9,787 bases of DNA from Sphingomonas_R sp036387535 (GCF_036387535.1 NZ_DASVTO010000136.1:1-9787), one strand, 5' to 3'. Counted from the stretch's first letter, positions 1 through 6,536 are shown. Numbers and translations: made by a program. The notes: generated by a model not told the origin, from the sequence alone.

Positions 1-900
1 CGCCTTGGCGCGAACCTCGAACATCGCGATCTGCGCGCGGAGCAACGGATCGGCGAGCTTGCCGTCGTGATCGACCCCGATCGTGGCAAGCGCGCCGTCG
101 ATCAGCGGGTTGCGCCCGCCACCCGCCAGGCCCATCCCCGAGATCATCTCGCGTTCGTGGCCGAGCAGATATTTGGCCACGTCCCAACCGCGGTTGACCT
201 CGCCGACCACCTGGTCCTTGGGCACCTTCACATCGTCGAAAAAGGTCTCGCAAAAGGGCGAATAGCCGCTGATCAGCAGGATCGGCTTGGTCGACACACC
301 CGGGGTGCGCATATCGAACAGGACGAAGCTGATGCCCTTGTGCTTGTTCGACTTGTCGGTGCGGACCAGGCAGAAGATCCAGTCGGCCTTGTCGGCATAG
401 CTGGTCCACACCTTCTGCCCGTTGACCAACCAGTGATCACCCTTGTCCTCGGCCCGCGTCTGCAACGACGCCAGGTCCGATCCCGCGCCCGGCTCGGAAT
501 AACCCTGGCACCATCGGATTTCGCCGCGCGCGATCTGCGGCAGGTAATGGCGCTTCTGCTCCTCGCTGCCATAATGCAGCAACGCCGGCCCCAACATGGA
601 AATCCCGAACGAATAGAGCGGGCTGCGCGCGCCGATTGCCTGCATCTCCGCACGCAGGATCTTCGTTTCCGCGGGCGTCAATCCGCCGCCGCCATAATCG
701 GCCGGCCAGTCGGGCACGGTCCAGCCCTTCGCCGCCATCCGCTCCAGCCACAGCTTCTGGTCGGGACAGGAAAACACCGGGTTCCGCCCTCCCCAGCACA
801 GATCCGCTTCCCCGCGCGCCGGCGCCCGCATTGCCGCGGGGCAATTCGCTTCCAGCCATGCGCGTGTCTCCGCACGAAACGCCTCGTCGCCACCGGCCAT
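1..900 (-). CDS. Acyl-CoA dehydrogenase, N-terminal part (runs off the left edge)
   Basis: This is an FAD-dependent acyl-CoA dehydrogenase, which makes the alpha,beta double bond in an acyl-CoA thioester in the cytoplasm and passes electrons to ETF. The 300 visible codons have no stop, so the C-terminal part lies outside. The N-terminal helical domain (residues 1-125) includes WPADYGGGGLTP at 65-76. The flavin/substrate motif WCQGYSEPGAGSDLASLQTRA lies at 130-150 and NGQKVWTSYAD at 160-170. ISGYSPFCETFFDDVKVP at 210-227 resembles the subfamily that includes pimeloyl-CoA dehydrogenase large subunits, but the substrate cannot be read from the sequence. The ATG at 898-900 follows a strong AGAGGAGAG ribosome-binding site. 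The gene sits behind the typA terminator, so it probably has its own promoter, with a palindromic operator candidate at 936-949. The family call is firm; the substrate is unknown. Confidence 0.95.
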   Translation of the reverse strand, partial: MAGGDEAFRAETRAWLEANCPAAMRAPARGEADLCWGGRNPVFSCPDQKLWLERMAAKGWTVPDWPADYGGGGLTPAETKILRAEMQAIGARSPLYSFGISMLGPALLHYGSEEQKRHYLPQIARGEIRWCQGYSEPGAGSDLASLQTRAEDKGDHWLVNGQKVWTSYADKADWIFCLVRTDKSNKHKGISFVLFDMRTPGVSTKPILLISGYSPFCETFFDDVKVPKDQVVGEVNRGWDVAKYLLGHEREMISGMGLAGGGRNPLIDGALATIGVDHDGKLADPLLRAQIAMFEVRAKA

Positions 901-935
901 CGGACTCTCCTCTTTGGCCGGAAGATGACACCCCC

Positions 936-949
936 TTACGTTCACGTAA
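936..949 (-). promoter_or_regulatory. Palindromic operator candidate upstream of the acyl-CoA dehydrogenase (LiuR-like)
   Basis: TTACGT-TC-ACGTAA is a perfect 6-2-6 inverted repeat 36 bases upstream of the acyl-CoA dehydrogenase start. From memory, it resembles the TTTACGT..ACGTAAA palindromes reported for LiuR, a MerR-family regulator of branched-chain amino acid and acyl-CoA catabolism genes in proteobacteria. On the minus strand TTTACG could serve as a -35 with a weak CATCTT -10 seventeen bases later, so the palindrome would overlap the promoter, as is usual for MerR-type control. The regulator is not in this window. The palindrome is directly seen; the identity of the regulator is inferred. 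Confidence 0.55.
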
Positions 950-999
950 AGCGAATAAACCCGTCACCTTGACCGACGCGTACAGCCCGCGCGGACATG

Positions 1000-1036
1000 A
1001 AAAAGGCCGCCGCTCCCGGGGGGAGCGACGGCCTTG
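1000..1036 (-). terminator. Rho-independent terminator after typA
   Basis: Bases 1003-1017 and 1021-1035 form a 15-base-pair stem around a 3-base loop. Its only imperfection is a C/A mismatch on the plus strand, which becomes a G-U wobble in the minus-strand transcript. On the minus strand the stem is followed by a run of five T (plus-strand A at 1000-1004). The first base of the hairpin is about 21 bases past the typA stop codon. The G-U wobble and the T run both point to minus-strand function, ending typA and separating it from the acyl-CoA dehydrogenase. Confidence 0.9.
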
Positions 1037-1056
1037 TCTCACACCTTGAACCGACC

Positions 1057-2898
1057 TCAGGCCGCCTTGGACCGCGATGCGCGCTTGCGCTCGTTCGGGT
1101 CCAGGTGGCGCTTGCGCAGGCGGATCGACTTCGGCGTCACCTCCACCATCTCGTCGTCGTCGATATAGGCGATGGCCTGTTCCAGCGTCGCGCGCTTCGG
1201 CGGGCTCAGCCGGACCTGATCGTCCTTGCCGCCGCTCGCGCGGAAGTTGGTCAGCGCCTTGGTCTTCATCGGGTTGACTTCAAGATCGTCGGTCTTGGCG
1301 TTCTCGCCGACGATCATGCCTTCATACAGCTGCTCGCCATGCCCGATGAACAGGATGCCGCGGTCTTCCAGCGGCCCCAGCGCATAGTTGTTGGCTTCGC
1401 CCGTGCCGTTGGAGATCAGCACGCCATTCTTGCGGCCTTCGATCGTGCCCTTGTACGGCCCATATTTTTCGAACAGCCGGTTCATGATTCCCGTGCCGCG
1501 CGTGTCGGACAGGAACTCGCCATGATAGCCGATCATCCCGCGTGACGGCGCGGAAAAGGTGATGCGCGTCTTGCCGCCGGTCGACGGCCGCATGTCGGTC
1601 ATCTCGGCCTTGCGCAAGTTCATCTTCTCGACGACCGTACCCGAATGTTCGTCGTCCACGTCGATGATGACGGTCTCGTACGGCTCGGTCCGGTTGCCGT
1701 TCTCATCTTCGCCGAACAGCACGCGCGGACGCGAGATACCCAGTTCGAAGCCCTCGCGGCGCAACGTCTCGATCAGCACGCCCAGCTGCAATTCCCCGCG
1801 GCCGGCCACTTCGAAACTGTCCTTGTCGTCCGCCTCGACCACCTTAACTGCCACATTGGACTCGGCTTCGCGCATCAGGCGGTCGCGGATCATCCGCGAT
1901 GTCACCTTGGTGCCTTCACGCCCCGCCATCGGCGAATCGTTCACCGCGAAGCGCATCGACAGCGTTGGCGGATCGATCGGCTGCGCGTGCAGCGGCTCCG
2001 TCACGCTCGGGTCCGCGATCGTGTCCGCGACGGTCGCGATCGACAGCCCGGCCAGCGAGATGATGTCGCCTGCCTTGGCCTCGTCCACCGGCACGCGCTC
2101 CAGCCCGCGGAACGACATGATCTTCGATGCGCGGCCGGTCTCGATGATCTTGCCGTCATTGTTCAGCGCGTGGATCGGCTGATTGAGCTTGATCGTGCCC
2201 GAATTGACCCGCCCGGTCAGCACGCGACCGAGAAAGTTGTCGCGATCGAGCAGGGTGACCAGGAACGTGAACGGCACGTCCTCCACTTCCACCTTCGGCG
2301 CCGGAACATGCGACACGATGGTCTCGAACATCGGGATCAGCGTGCCTTCGCGCGCGTCCATGTCGGTCGATGCATAGCCGTTGCGGCCGGACGCATACAG
2401 CACCGGGAAATCGAGCTGCTCGTCATTGGCGTCCAGCGACACGAACAGGTCGAACACCTCGTCCAGCACTTCCTGGATCCGCGCGTCGGCCCGGTCGACC
2501 TTGTTGACCACCACGATCGGCTTCAGCCCCAGCGCCAGCGCCTTGCCGGTCACGAACTTGGTCTGCGGCATTGCGCCTTCGGACGAATCCACCAGCAGGA
2601 CGACGCCGTCGACCATGCTCAGGATGCGCTCCACCTCACCGCCGAAATCGGCGTGGCCGGGGGTGTCGACGATGTTGATCCGGATCGACTCCGTGGCGCC
2701 CGGCGGGGTCCAGTCCACCGACGTCGGCTTGGCCAGGATCGTGATGCCACGCTCCTTTTCCAGGTCGTTCGAATCCATCGCCCGCTCTTCCACGCGCTGA
2801 TTGTCACGAAACGTGCCGGACTGGCGGAACAGCTGGTCGACCAGCGTGGTCTTGCCATGATCGACGTGCGCGATGATGGCCACATTGCGGAGGCTCAT
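1057..2898 (-). CDS. typA: Translational GTPase TypA/BipA
   Basis: TypA/BipA is a ribosome-binding GTPase of the EF-G/LepA superfamily, involved in ribosome assembly and adaptation to stress and low temperature. At 613 residues it has the normal full length. The G1 loop AHVDHGKTT is at 10-18, the switch I motif RGITI at 50-54, DTPGHADFGGEVER at 78-91 (G3) and NKVD at 132-135 (G4). EF-Tu-like domain II, EF-G-like domains III and V and the BipA-specific C-terminal domain follow. The ATG at 2896-2898 starts with MSLRNVAIIAHVDHGK, as is usual for the family, although the ribosome-binding site (AAGAGAAC) is modest. The DUF3422 gene lies 79 bases upstream on the same strand, so read-through into typA is possible. 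A strong intrinsic terminator follows the stop. The product is certain; nothing is missing or broken. Confidence 0.99.
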   Translation of the reverse strand: MSLRNVAIIAHVDHGKTTLVDQLFRQSGTFRDNQRVEERAMDSNDLEKERGITILAKPTSVDWTPPGATESIRINIVDTPGHADFGGEVERILSMVDGVVLLVDSSEGAMPQTKFVTGKALALGLKPIVVVNKVDRADARIQEVLDEVFDLFVSLDANDEQLDFPVLYASGRNGYASTDMDAREGTLIPMFETIVSHVPAPKVEVEDVPFTFLVTLLDRDNFLGRVLTGRVNSGTIKLNQPIHALNNDGKIIETGRASKIMSFRGLERVPVDEAKAGDIISLAGLSIATVADTIADPSVTEPLHAQPIDPPTLSMRFAVNDSPMAGREGTKVTSRMIRDRLMREAESNVAVKVVEADDKDSFEVAGRGELQLGVLIETLRREGFELGISRPRVLFGEDENGNRTEPYETVIIDVDDEHSGTVVEKMNLRKAEMTDMRPSTGGKTRITFSAPSRGMIGYHGEFLSDTRGTGIMNRLFEKYGPYKGTIEGRKNGVLISNGTGEANNYALGPLEDRGILFIGHGEQLYEGMIVGENAKTDDLEVNPMKTKALTNFRASGGKDDQVRLSPPKRATLEQAIAYIDDDEMVEVTPKSIRLRKRHLDPNERKRASRSKAA

Positions 2899-2916
2899 GA
2901 AGCTGTTCTCTTATGC

Positions 2917-2960
2917 GATAAGGGTTATCAGCGGCGCCCATAGCGCAAATGTTGCGCCGC
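2917..2960. other. Cluster of small hairpins between the DUF3422 gene and typA
   Basis: The 79-base gap holds several short inverted repeats. GATAA-ggg-TTATC is at 2917-2929. GCGGCGC at 2931-2937 pairs with GCGCCGC at 2954-2960 across a 16-base loop. Inside that, GCGCAA-atg-TTGCGC at 2943-2957 is a tighter alternative. None is followed by a T run on the minus strand, so this is at best a weak terminator for the DUF3422 gene, or structure in the typA leader. I could not identify a convincing typA promoter. Confidence 0.35.
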
Positions 2961-2977
2961 GGGAAGCGCAGCGGGCG

Positions 2978-4315
2978 TCACGCGCCGCCACGCGCATGCG
3001 CATGTGCATGGCGGCGGATGCGCGCCATGACGAACGCGACCAGCGCGATGACCACCGGCACCGCCATCCCGGTCGCCACTTCCGGCGGGACGGGGCCGAT
3101 GCCGTGCATCGACTTCACGACATATCCGAACAGGCCGACCAGATAATAGCTGATCGCCACCACGGACAGCCCCTCCACCGCCTGTTGCAGCCGGACCTGC
3201 ACGCCGGTGCGCCGGTCCATGGAATCGAGCAGGTCGCGGTTCTGGCGTGCCAGCGCGGTGTCGACGCGGGTGCGCAGCAGCGAGCTGGTCCACGCCACCC
3301 GCTGCGACAGGCCTTCCAGCCTGTGCGAAAAGGATTCGCACGTCCGCACCGCGGGCGCCAGCCGGCGTGCGGTGAAATCCGCCAGCGTGGGGTGGCCACG
3401 CACCTCGCCCACCTGCAACGCGGCCAGCCGGTCGCTGCTCAGCTGGGCATAGGCGCGGGTCGCGCTCAGGCGATAGGATGTCTCGGCCATCAACCGCGCG
3501 AGCTGCGCCGACAGGAAACTCAGCTCGTCGAGCAGCGTGTCGTCCTGCGACACCCGTTCCGCCACCGCCGCCGTCAGGGTGGCGAGCCGTTGCTCCAGCC
3601 GCGAAACCTCCGGCGTCAGGCGCTGCGCCAGCGGCAGGCCCAGCAACGCCATATTGCGGTAATTGCCCAGCTCCTGAAGCCGCTGGACCAGCTGCGCCGC
3701 CTCATAGCCCACCAGCCCCTGATCGCGCACCACCAGCCGCCCGAACCCGTCGGCGTGCAGGCGGAAGTCGGACCAGATCCGGGCCCGGCCCTGCGCCACG
3801 TCGCACACCACCAGATCGTCCATGGCGAAATGCGTGATCAGCGGCGCCACGTCGGCATCCTGCTCGACCAGCGCGACATGCGTCGCGCGCAGCACCTCGC
3901 CCGGCAATCCCGCCACCCAGCGGTTGACCGCATCGCCGAACGGCTCGCATCCGAACGCCGCGCCCGCATGCCCCGTCGCCACGAAAGTATAGGTCGCCAC
4001 TTCGGTGTGCCGTTCCCATACGAAGTCATGGCCGTCCAGCCGACACACGAAGTACCGGCTGGCGGGGTCGGGCCCGGCGCCATGCTCCGCGCACAGCGCG
4101 ACCACATGCGCCTGGCTGGCGGCGATGCCGTCCTCGTCCATCAGCGTCACGATTTGCATCAGGCGCAGCGGCGCCGCCAGCTGCGGCAGCTTGCGGACGT
4201 GCATCTCCTCGGACAGCGACGCGCGCAGCGGATGGCTGCGCAGCGTCGGAACCGTGCCGACAATCCCCCGGTCCACCCCGCGCTCCACCCCGCGCTCCGC
4301 CCCCCGCTCCGTCAT
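2978..4315 (-). CDS. DUF3422 family membrane-anchored protein
   Basis: I recognise this 445-residue protein as DUF3422, a proteobacterial family of about this length with no established biochemical role. After a repetitive N-terminus (ERGA/ERGV/ERGV/DRGI at 3-18) comes the conserved-looking start HPLRASLSEEMHVRKLPQL (28-46), then a mixed alpha/beta region to about 200. A long, probably coiled helical part (205-380) follows. Two membrane helices at about 382-401 and 413-432 are followed by the short His-rich tail RRHAHAHARGGA. The bulk of the protein is therefore predicted to be on one side of the inner membrane with a C-terminal hairpin anchor. The ATG at 4313-4315 is supported by GGGGGAG seven bases upstream. 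It is divergent from the telA-like gene, with 135 bases between starts. Family assignment is by pattern recognition; the function is unknown. Confidence 0.85.
   Translation of the reverse strand: MTERGAERGVERGVDRGIVGTVPTLRSHPLRASLSEEMHVRKLPQLAAPLRLMQIVTLMDEDGIAASQAHVVALCAEHGAGPDPASRYFVCRLDGHDFVWERHTEVATYTFVATGHAGAAFGCEPFGDAVNRWVAGLPGEVLRATHVALVEQDADVAPLITHFAMDDLVVCDVAQGRARIWSDFRLHADGFGRLVVRDQGLVGYEAAQLVQRLQELGNYRNMALLGLPLAQRLTPEVSRLEQRLATLTAAVAERVSQDDTLLDELSFLSAQLARLMAETSYRLSATRAYAQLSSDRLAALQVGEVRGHPTLADFTARRLAPAVRTCESFSHRLEGLSQRVAWTSSLLRTRVDTALARQNRDLLDSMDRRTGVQVRLQQAVEGLSVVAISYYLVGLFGYVVKSMHGIGPVPPEVATGMAVPVVIALVAFVMARIRRHAHAHARGGA
2989..3010. other. 22-base alternating purine-pyrimidine tract
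   Basis: From 2989 to 3010 every base alternates strictly between pyrimidine and purine, and the tract is built from CG, CA and TG steps with CATGCGCATG-type self-complementary segments. Such tracts can adopt Z-DNA under negative supercoiling. It lies in the last codons of the DUF3422 gene and encodes its His-Ala-His-Ala tail, which is a sufficient coding explanation. A structural role is only a possibility. Confidence 0.4.
4262..4309 (-). repeat. Four 12-base direct repeats encoding ERG(A/V) at the DUF3422 N-terminus
   Basis: Directly after the ATG and one Thr codon, the minus strand carries four tandem 12-base units. They encode ERGA, ERGV, ERGV and a diverged DRGI. The first three units are nearly identical and the fourth is degenerate. 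Because the unit is 12 bases, gain or loss would stay in frame and change only N-terminal length. The tract precedes the conserved DUF3422 region, so it is probably a dispensable extension. Confidence 0.75.
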
Positions 4316-4450
4316 GCCCGCTCCCCCATGCCGCGACGCTATCGGGGTGGCGCATCGCTGGCAATTGCGGGCGGTGCGTAGTACATGGGTCATACACTTG
4401 ATCGCATCGGCGATCGACGCCATGCATGGCGGACTATCCAGGAGAATCCG
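4316..4450. promoter_or_regulatory. Divergent promoter region between the DUF3422 gene and the telA-like gene
   Basis: This 135-base region must hold the promoters of both divergent genes. For the minus-strand gene, TTGCCA (plus 4359-4364) and TAGCGT (plus 4336-4341) are spaced 17 bases apart, a weak sigma-70-like pair. For the plus-strand gene, TTGATC at 4398-4403 is a possible -35, with only a poor -10 after it. Two palindromes sit in tandem just before the telA-like gene: GATCG-catcgg-CGATC at 4400-4415 and GCCATGCATGGC at 4419-4430. They are candidate operators. Promoter assignments are tentative; the palindromes are directly visible. Confidence 0.4.
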
Positions 4451-5653
4451 ATGGCCGACACCGAGACGCTGACCGCTGAGCCCGCGCTCGTGTTGACCCC
4501 GCCTGCTCCGGTGGCGGCGGTCGGTGCAAACAAGGCCGCCGGCCTTGTCCCGCTCGACGAGAAGCAGCGCAGCCAGCTCGACGAAAAGGTCGAGGGCTTC
4601 GTCGCCAACCTCGTCGCCGCCGACGCCAACAGCCCGGAATTCGGGAAACAGGTCGACGCGATCACCAACATGGGCCGGCGCGAAATCGCGGAGGCCGCGG
4701 GCCAGTCCAACCGCTTCCTCGATCGCCCGGTCAAGGCGATGGACAAGGAAGGCTCGGTCGGCACCGATCTGGCCGAACTGCGCCGCACGATCGAGGATCT
4801 CGATCCCGGCCGCAACGCGCTCGCCCCGCGCCGGCTGTTCGGCATCATCCCGTTCGGCAACCGCATGAAGAATTATTTCGACGGCTACAAATCCGCGCAG
4901 ACCCATATCGCCGCAATCCTCGCGCGGCTGGCGTCGGGCAAGGACGAACTGCTCAAGGACAATGCCGCGATCGATGTCGAGCGGCAGACGCTCTGGACCG
5001 CGATGGGTCGCCTCGAACAGATGATCCACATCTCCAAGGCGCTCGATGCGCGGCTGGAGGCGACCGCGGACGATCTCGAACATACCGACCCTGCCAAGGC
5101 CAAGGCGATCCGCGAAACCGCGCTCTTCTACGTCCGCCAGCGCAGCACCGATCTGCTGACGCAGATGGCGGTCACGGTGCAGGGCTATCTCGCGCTCGAT
5201 CTCGTCAAGAAGAACAATGTCGAACTGGTGAAGGGCGTCGATCGCGCGTCCACCACCACCGTCGCCGCACTCCGCACCGCGGTCACCGTGGCGCAGGCGC
5301 TGACCGCGCAGAAACTGGTGCTGGAACAGATCACCGCGCTCAACACCACCACCGCCAACATCATCGACAGCACCGGCGAACTGCTCCGCACCCAGACCGG
5401 GCAGATCCACAGCCAGGCCGCCGCCTCCACCATTCCGCTCGAAACGCTGAAACGCGCATTCCAGAACATCTACACCACCATGGACACGATCGACGCGTTC
5501 AAGGTGCAGGCGCTGTCCTCGATGAAGCAGACGGTCGACGTTCTGACAGGCGAGGTCGAGAAGTCGCGCGGCTACATCGCCCGGGCCGAAGGCGCGCAGC
5601 AGGGTGCGCTCCCCGGTCCCGGCGCGGCCGATCCGTTCCGCCTGGAACGCTGA
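4451..5653 (+). CDS. TelA-family protein (toxic anion resistance family)
   Basis: The 400-residue product matches the TelA/KlaA family, named for plasmid-borne tellurite resistance but widespread on chromosomes, where its mechanism is unclear. Family hallmarks include RRLFGIIPFGNRMKNYFDGY (127-146), the helix ALDARLEATADDLE (197-210), and YLALDLVKKNNVELVKGVDR (246-265) followed by a long helix with ASTTTVAALRTAVTVAQAL (266-284). It is almost entirely helical, with no signal peptide or membrane segment, so it should be cytoplasmic or peripheral. The N-terminus is Pro/Ala-rich and the tail (380-400) looks disordered. The start at 4451 is chosen because AGGAGA lies six bases upstream; an in-frame ATG at 4385 lacks such a site. 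The gene is followed after one base by a membrane protein gene and is probably cotranscribed with it. The family is clear; tellurite resistance itself should not be assumed. Confidence 0.92.
   Translation: MADTETLTAEPALVLTPPAPVAAVGANKAAGLVPLDEKQRSQLDEKVEGFVANLVAADANSPEFGKQVDAITNMGRREIAEAAGQSNRFLDRPVKAMDKEGSVGTDLAELRRTIEDLDPGRNALAPRRLFGIIPFGNRMKNYFDGYKSAQTHIAAILARLASGKDELLKDNAAIDVERQTLWTAMGRLEQMIHISKALDARLEATADDLEHTDPAKAKAIRETALFYVRQRSTDLLTQMAVTVQGYLALDLVKKNNVELVKGVDRASTTTVAALRTAVTVAQALTAQKLVLEQITALNTTTANIIDSTGELLRTQTGQIHSQAAASTIPLETLKRAFQNIYTTMDTIDAFKVQALSSMKQTVDVLTGEVEKSRGYIARAEGAQQGALPGPGAADPFRLER
5634..5649 (+). promoter_or_regulatory. Hairpin masking the ribosome-binding region at the telA-like/membrane-protein junction
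   Basis: CGTTCC (5634-5639) and GGAACG (5644-5649) form a perfect 6-base-pair stem around a 4-base loop, ending two bases before the TelA-like stop codon. GGAA within the stem is the only Shine-Dalgarno-like sequence for the next gene at 5655. Ribosomes finishing the upstream gene would melt the stem, which would fit translational coupling. The hairpin is seen; its effect is inferred. Confidence 0.4.
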
Positions 5654-5654
5654 C

Positions 5655-6362
5655 ATGGCGGATGCCAACCGCGTGGTCGAGGACGCCGAGGCCCTGCTCC
5701 GCCGGGTCAGCCCGGAAGGGCGTCAGCGCCTCACCCGCCGGCGCGCGCGCCGCCGGCAAAAGCTGATCGGCACCTCCAAACGGCTCGCACTCGTCACCGT
5801 CGCCGCGCTGCTCGCCATGATCGCGATCGGCTGGTTTCATCCGCTCGGGATCGGCGGCATCATGCTGTTCGGGATCGCCATGATGATCGCCTGGGGGATC
5901 ATTCTCCTCACCTCCGCCGAACCGGATGCGCGGACCGAGGAACTGGCCAGCGTCGATCTCACGCGCCTGCCGCACCGCACCGAAAGCTGGCTGGAACAGC
6001 AACGCCCCGCCTTGCCCGCGCCCGCCATGCGGCTGGTCGACGATATCGGGTTGAAACTCGATGCGCTCGGACCGCAACTCGCCGCGCTCGACCCGCGCGA
6101 ACCCGCCGCGGTCGAAATCCGCAAGCTGATCGCGGAGGAACTGCCCGAACTCATCACCGGCTATCGCCGCGTTCCGCCCGGTCTGCGCGGTGGCGCGGCG
6201 CGCTCCGGCCTCAACCCCGATCGCCAGCTGCTCGATGGTCTGACGGTGGTCGATGACGAACTCGCCCGCATGGCGGAACAGCTGGCCAGCGGCGACCTCC
6301 ACAAACTCGCGACCCAGGGCCGCTATCTCGAACTCAAATATCGCGGGGACGAGAGCGTCTAG
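5655..6362 (+). CDS. Two-helix membrane protein paired with the TelA-like protein (XpaC-like position)
   Basis: This 235-residue protein begins one base after the TelA-like stop. It has a very basic cytoplasmic N-terminus (RRRARRRQK, 28-36), two membrane helices at about 44-61 and 64-87, and a soluble helical C-terminal region of about 145 residues. That region includes AAVEIRKLIAEELPELITGY (151-170) and ends ATQGRYLELKYRG (219-231). TelA genes are often paired with xpaC-type membrane proteins of similar layout, so this is probably the membrane partner that recruits or works with the TelA-like protein. I do not recognise a diagnostic XpaC motif, so the homology is uncertain and the assignment rests on layout and neighbourhood. 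The start lacks a strong ribosome-binding site, consistent with coupling to the upstream gene. Gene existence is solid; the function is unknown. Confidence 0.85.
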   Translation: MADANRVVEDAEALLRRVSPEGRQRLTRRRARRRQKLIGTSKRLALVTVAALLAMIAIGWFHPLGIGGIMLFGIAMMIAWGIILLTSAEPDARTEELASVDLTRLPHRTESWLEQQRPALPAPAMRLVDDIGLKLDALGPQLAALDPREPAAVEIRKLIAEELPELITGYRRVPPGLRGGAARSGLNPDRQLLDGLTVVDDELARMAEQLASGDLHKLATQGRYLELKYRGDESV

Positions 6363-6384
6363 AGCATCGAGCGCTAAATATGAT

Positions 6385-6461
6385 CCGTTCGTCCCGAGCG
6401 CAGTCGAGGGACGTGTCACATAGGCTGCGTGGCGTATCTCGACTTCGCGCGATACGAACGG
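6385..6461. repeat. REP-like double palindrome (sphingomonad-type intergenic repeat)
   Basis: Two related stem-loops face each other. The left has stem CGTCCC/GGGACG (6390-6395 and 6408-6413) with core GCGCAGTCGA. The right has stem CGTATC/GATACG (6433-6438 and 6451-6456) whose reverse complement has core GCGAAGTCGA, a 9 of 10 match. The outermost arms CCGTTCGT (6385-6392) and ACGAACGG (6454-6461) are also perfectly complementary, so the whole unit folds as a nested palindrome of 77 bases. From memory, similar TCGT..GAGCG.AGTCGA..ACG elements are abundant between genes in sphingomonads and resemble REP/BIME sequences mobilised by RAYT enzymes. It sits between convergent genes and may also act as a bidirectional terminator. 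Confidence 0.8.
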
Positions 6462-6489
6462 GTCGGTTGGATGGATCGGATGAAACGCT

Positions 6490-6521
6490 GGATGCTCCAG
6501 GCCGGGGAACGCCCGGCATCC
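6490..6521 (-). terminator. Stem-loop downstream of the CoA-ester lyase, possible terminator
   Basis: GCCGGG (6501-6506) and CCCGGC (6512-6517) form a perfect stem over a 5-base loop. It is extended across a one-sided 7-base bulge by GGAT/ATCC (6490-6493 and 6518-6521). It lies 16 bases beyond the stop of the minus-strand CoA-ester lyase gene, in terminator position. No clear T run follows, so intrinsic termination would be inefficient. Confidence 0.45.
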
Positions 6522-6536
6522 GGGTGCGGCCGGCGG

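Noticed and set aside
437..1042. Minus-strand open frame overlapping the acyl-CoA dehydrogenase
   Set aside because: It runs in a different frame through the terminator and palindrome and lacks any domain, while the dehydrogenase frame contains clear family motifs.
1645..2943. Long plus-strand open frame of 432 codons opposite typA
   Set aside because: It is fully antisense to an intact typA gene, is His/Arg/Asp-rich in the manner of GC-rich shadow frames and has no recognisable domain.
4262..4309. The 12-base repeats as a CRISPR-like or phase-variation array
   Set aside because: Units are contiguous with no spacers, and 12 bases cannot shift the reading frame, so neither a CRISPR array nor on/off switching fits.
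2873..4381. Long plus-strand open frame of 502 codons opposite the DUF3422 gene
   Set aside because: The composition (Arg, His, Gln, Pro) is typical of an antisense shadow; the minus strand encodes a coherent protein with two membrane helices and a good ribosome-binding site.
4451..5653. Reading the TelA-like gene as evidence of a tellurite-resistance island
   Set aside because: No terB/terC/terD/terZ or other ter genes, plasmid genes or mobility genes are nearby; chromosomal TelA homologues are common outside such islands.
4316..5668. Upstream continuation of the DUF3422 reading frame across the telA-like gene
   Set aside because: The frame stays open by chance opposite telA. The translated extension has no family similarity, and the start at 4315 has a good ribosome-binding site right before the recognisable protein.
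5499..6419. Minus-strand open frame of 306 codons opposite the two-helix membrane protein
   Set aside because: Antisense shadow: the plus-strand frame has membrane helices, a start coupled to the telA-like gene and a normal stop.
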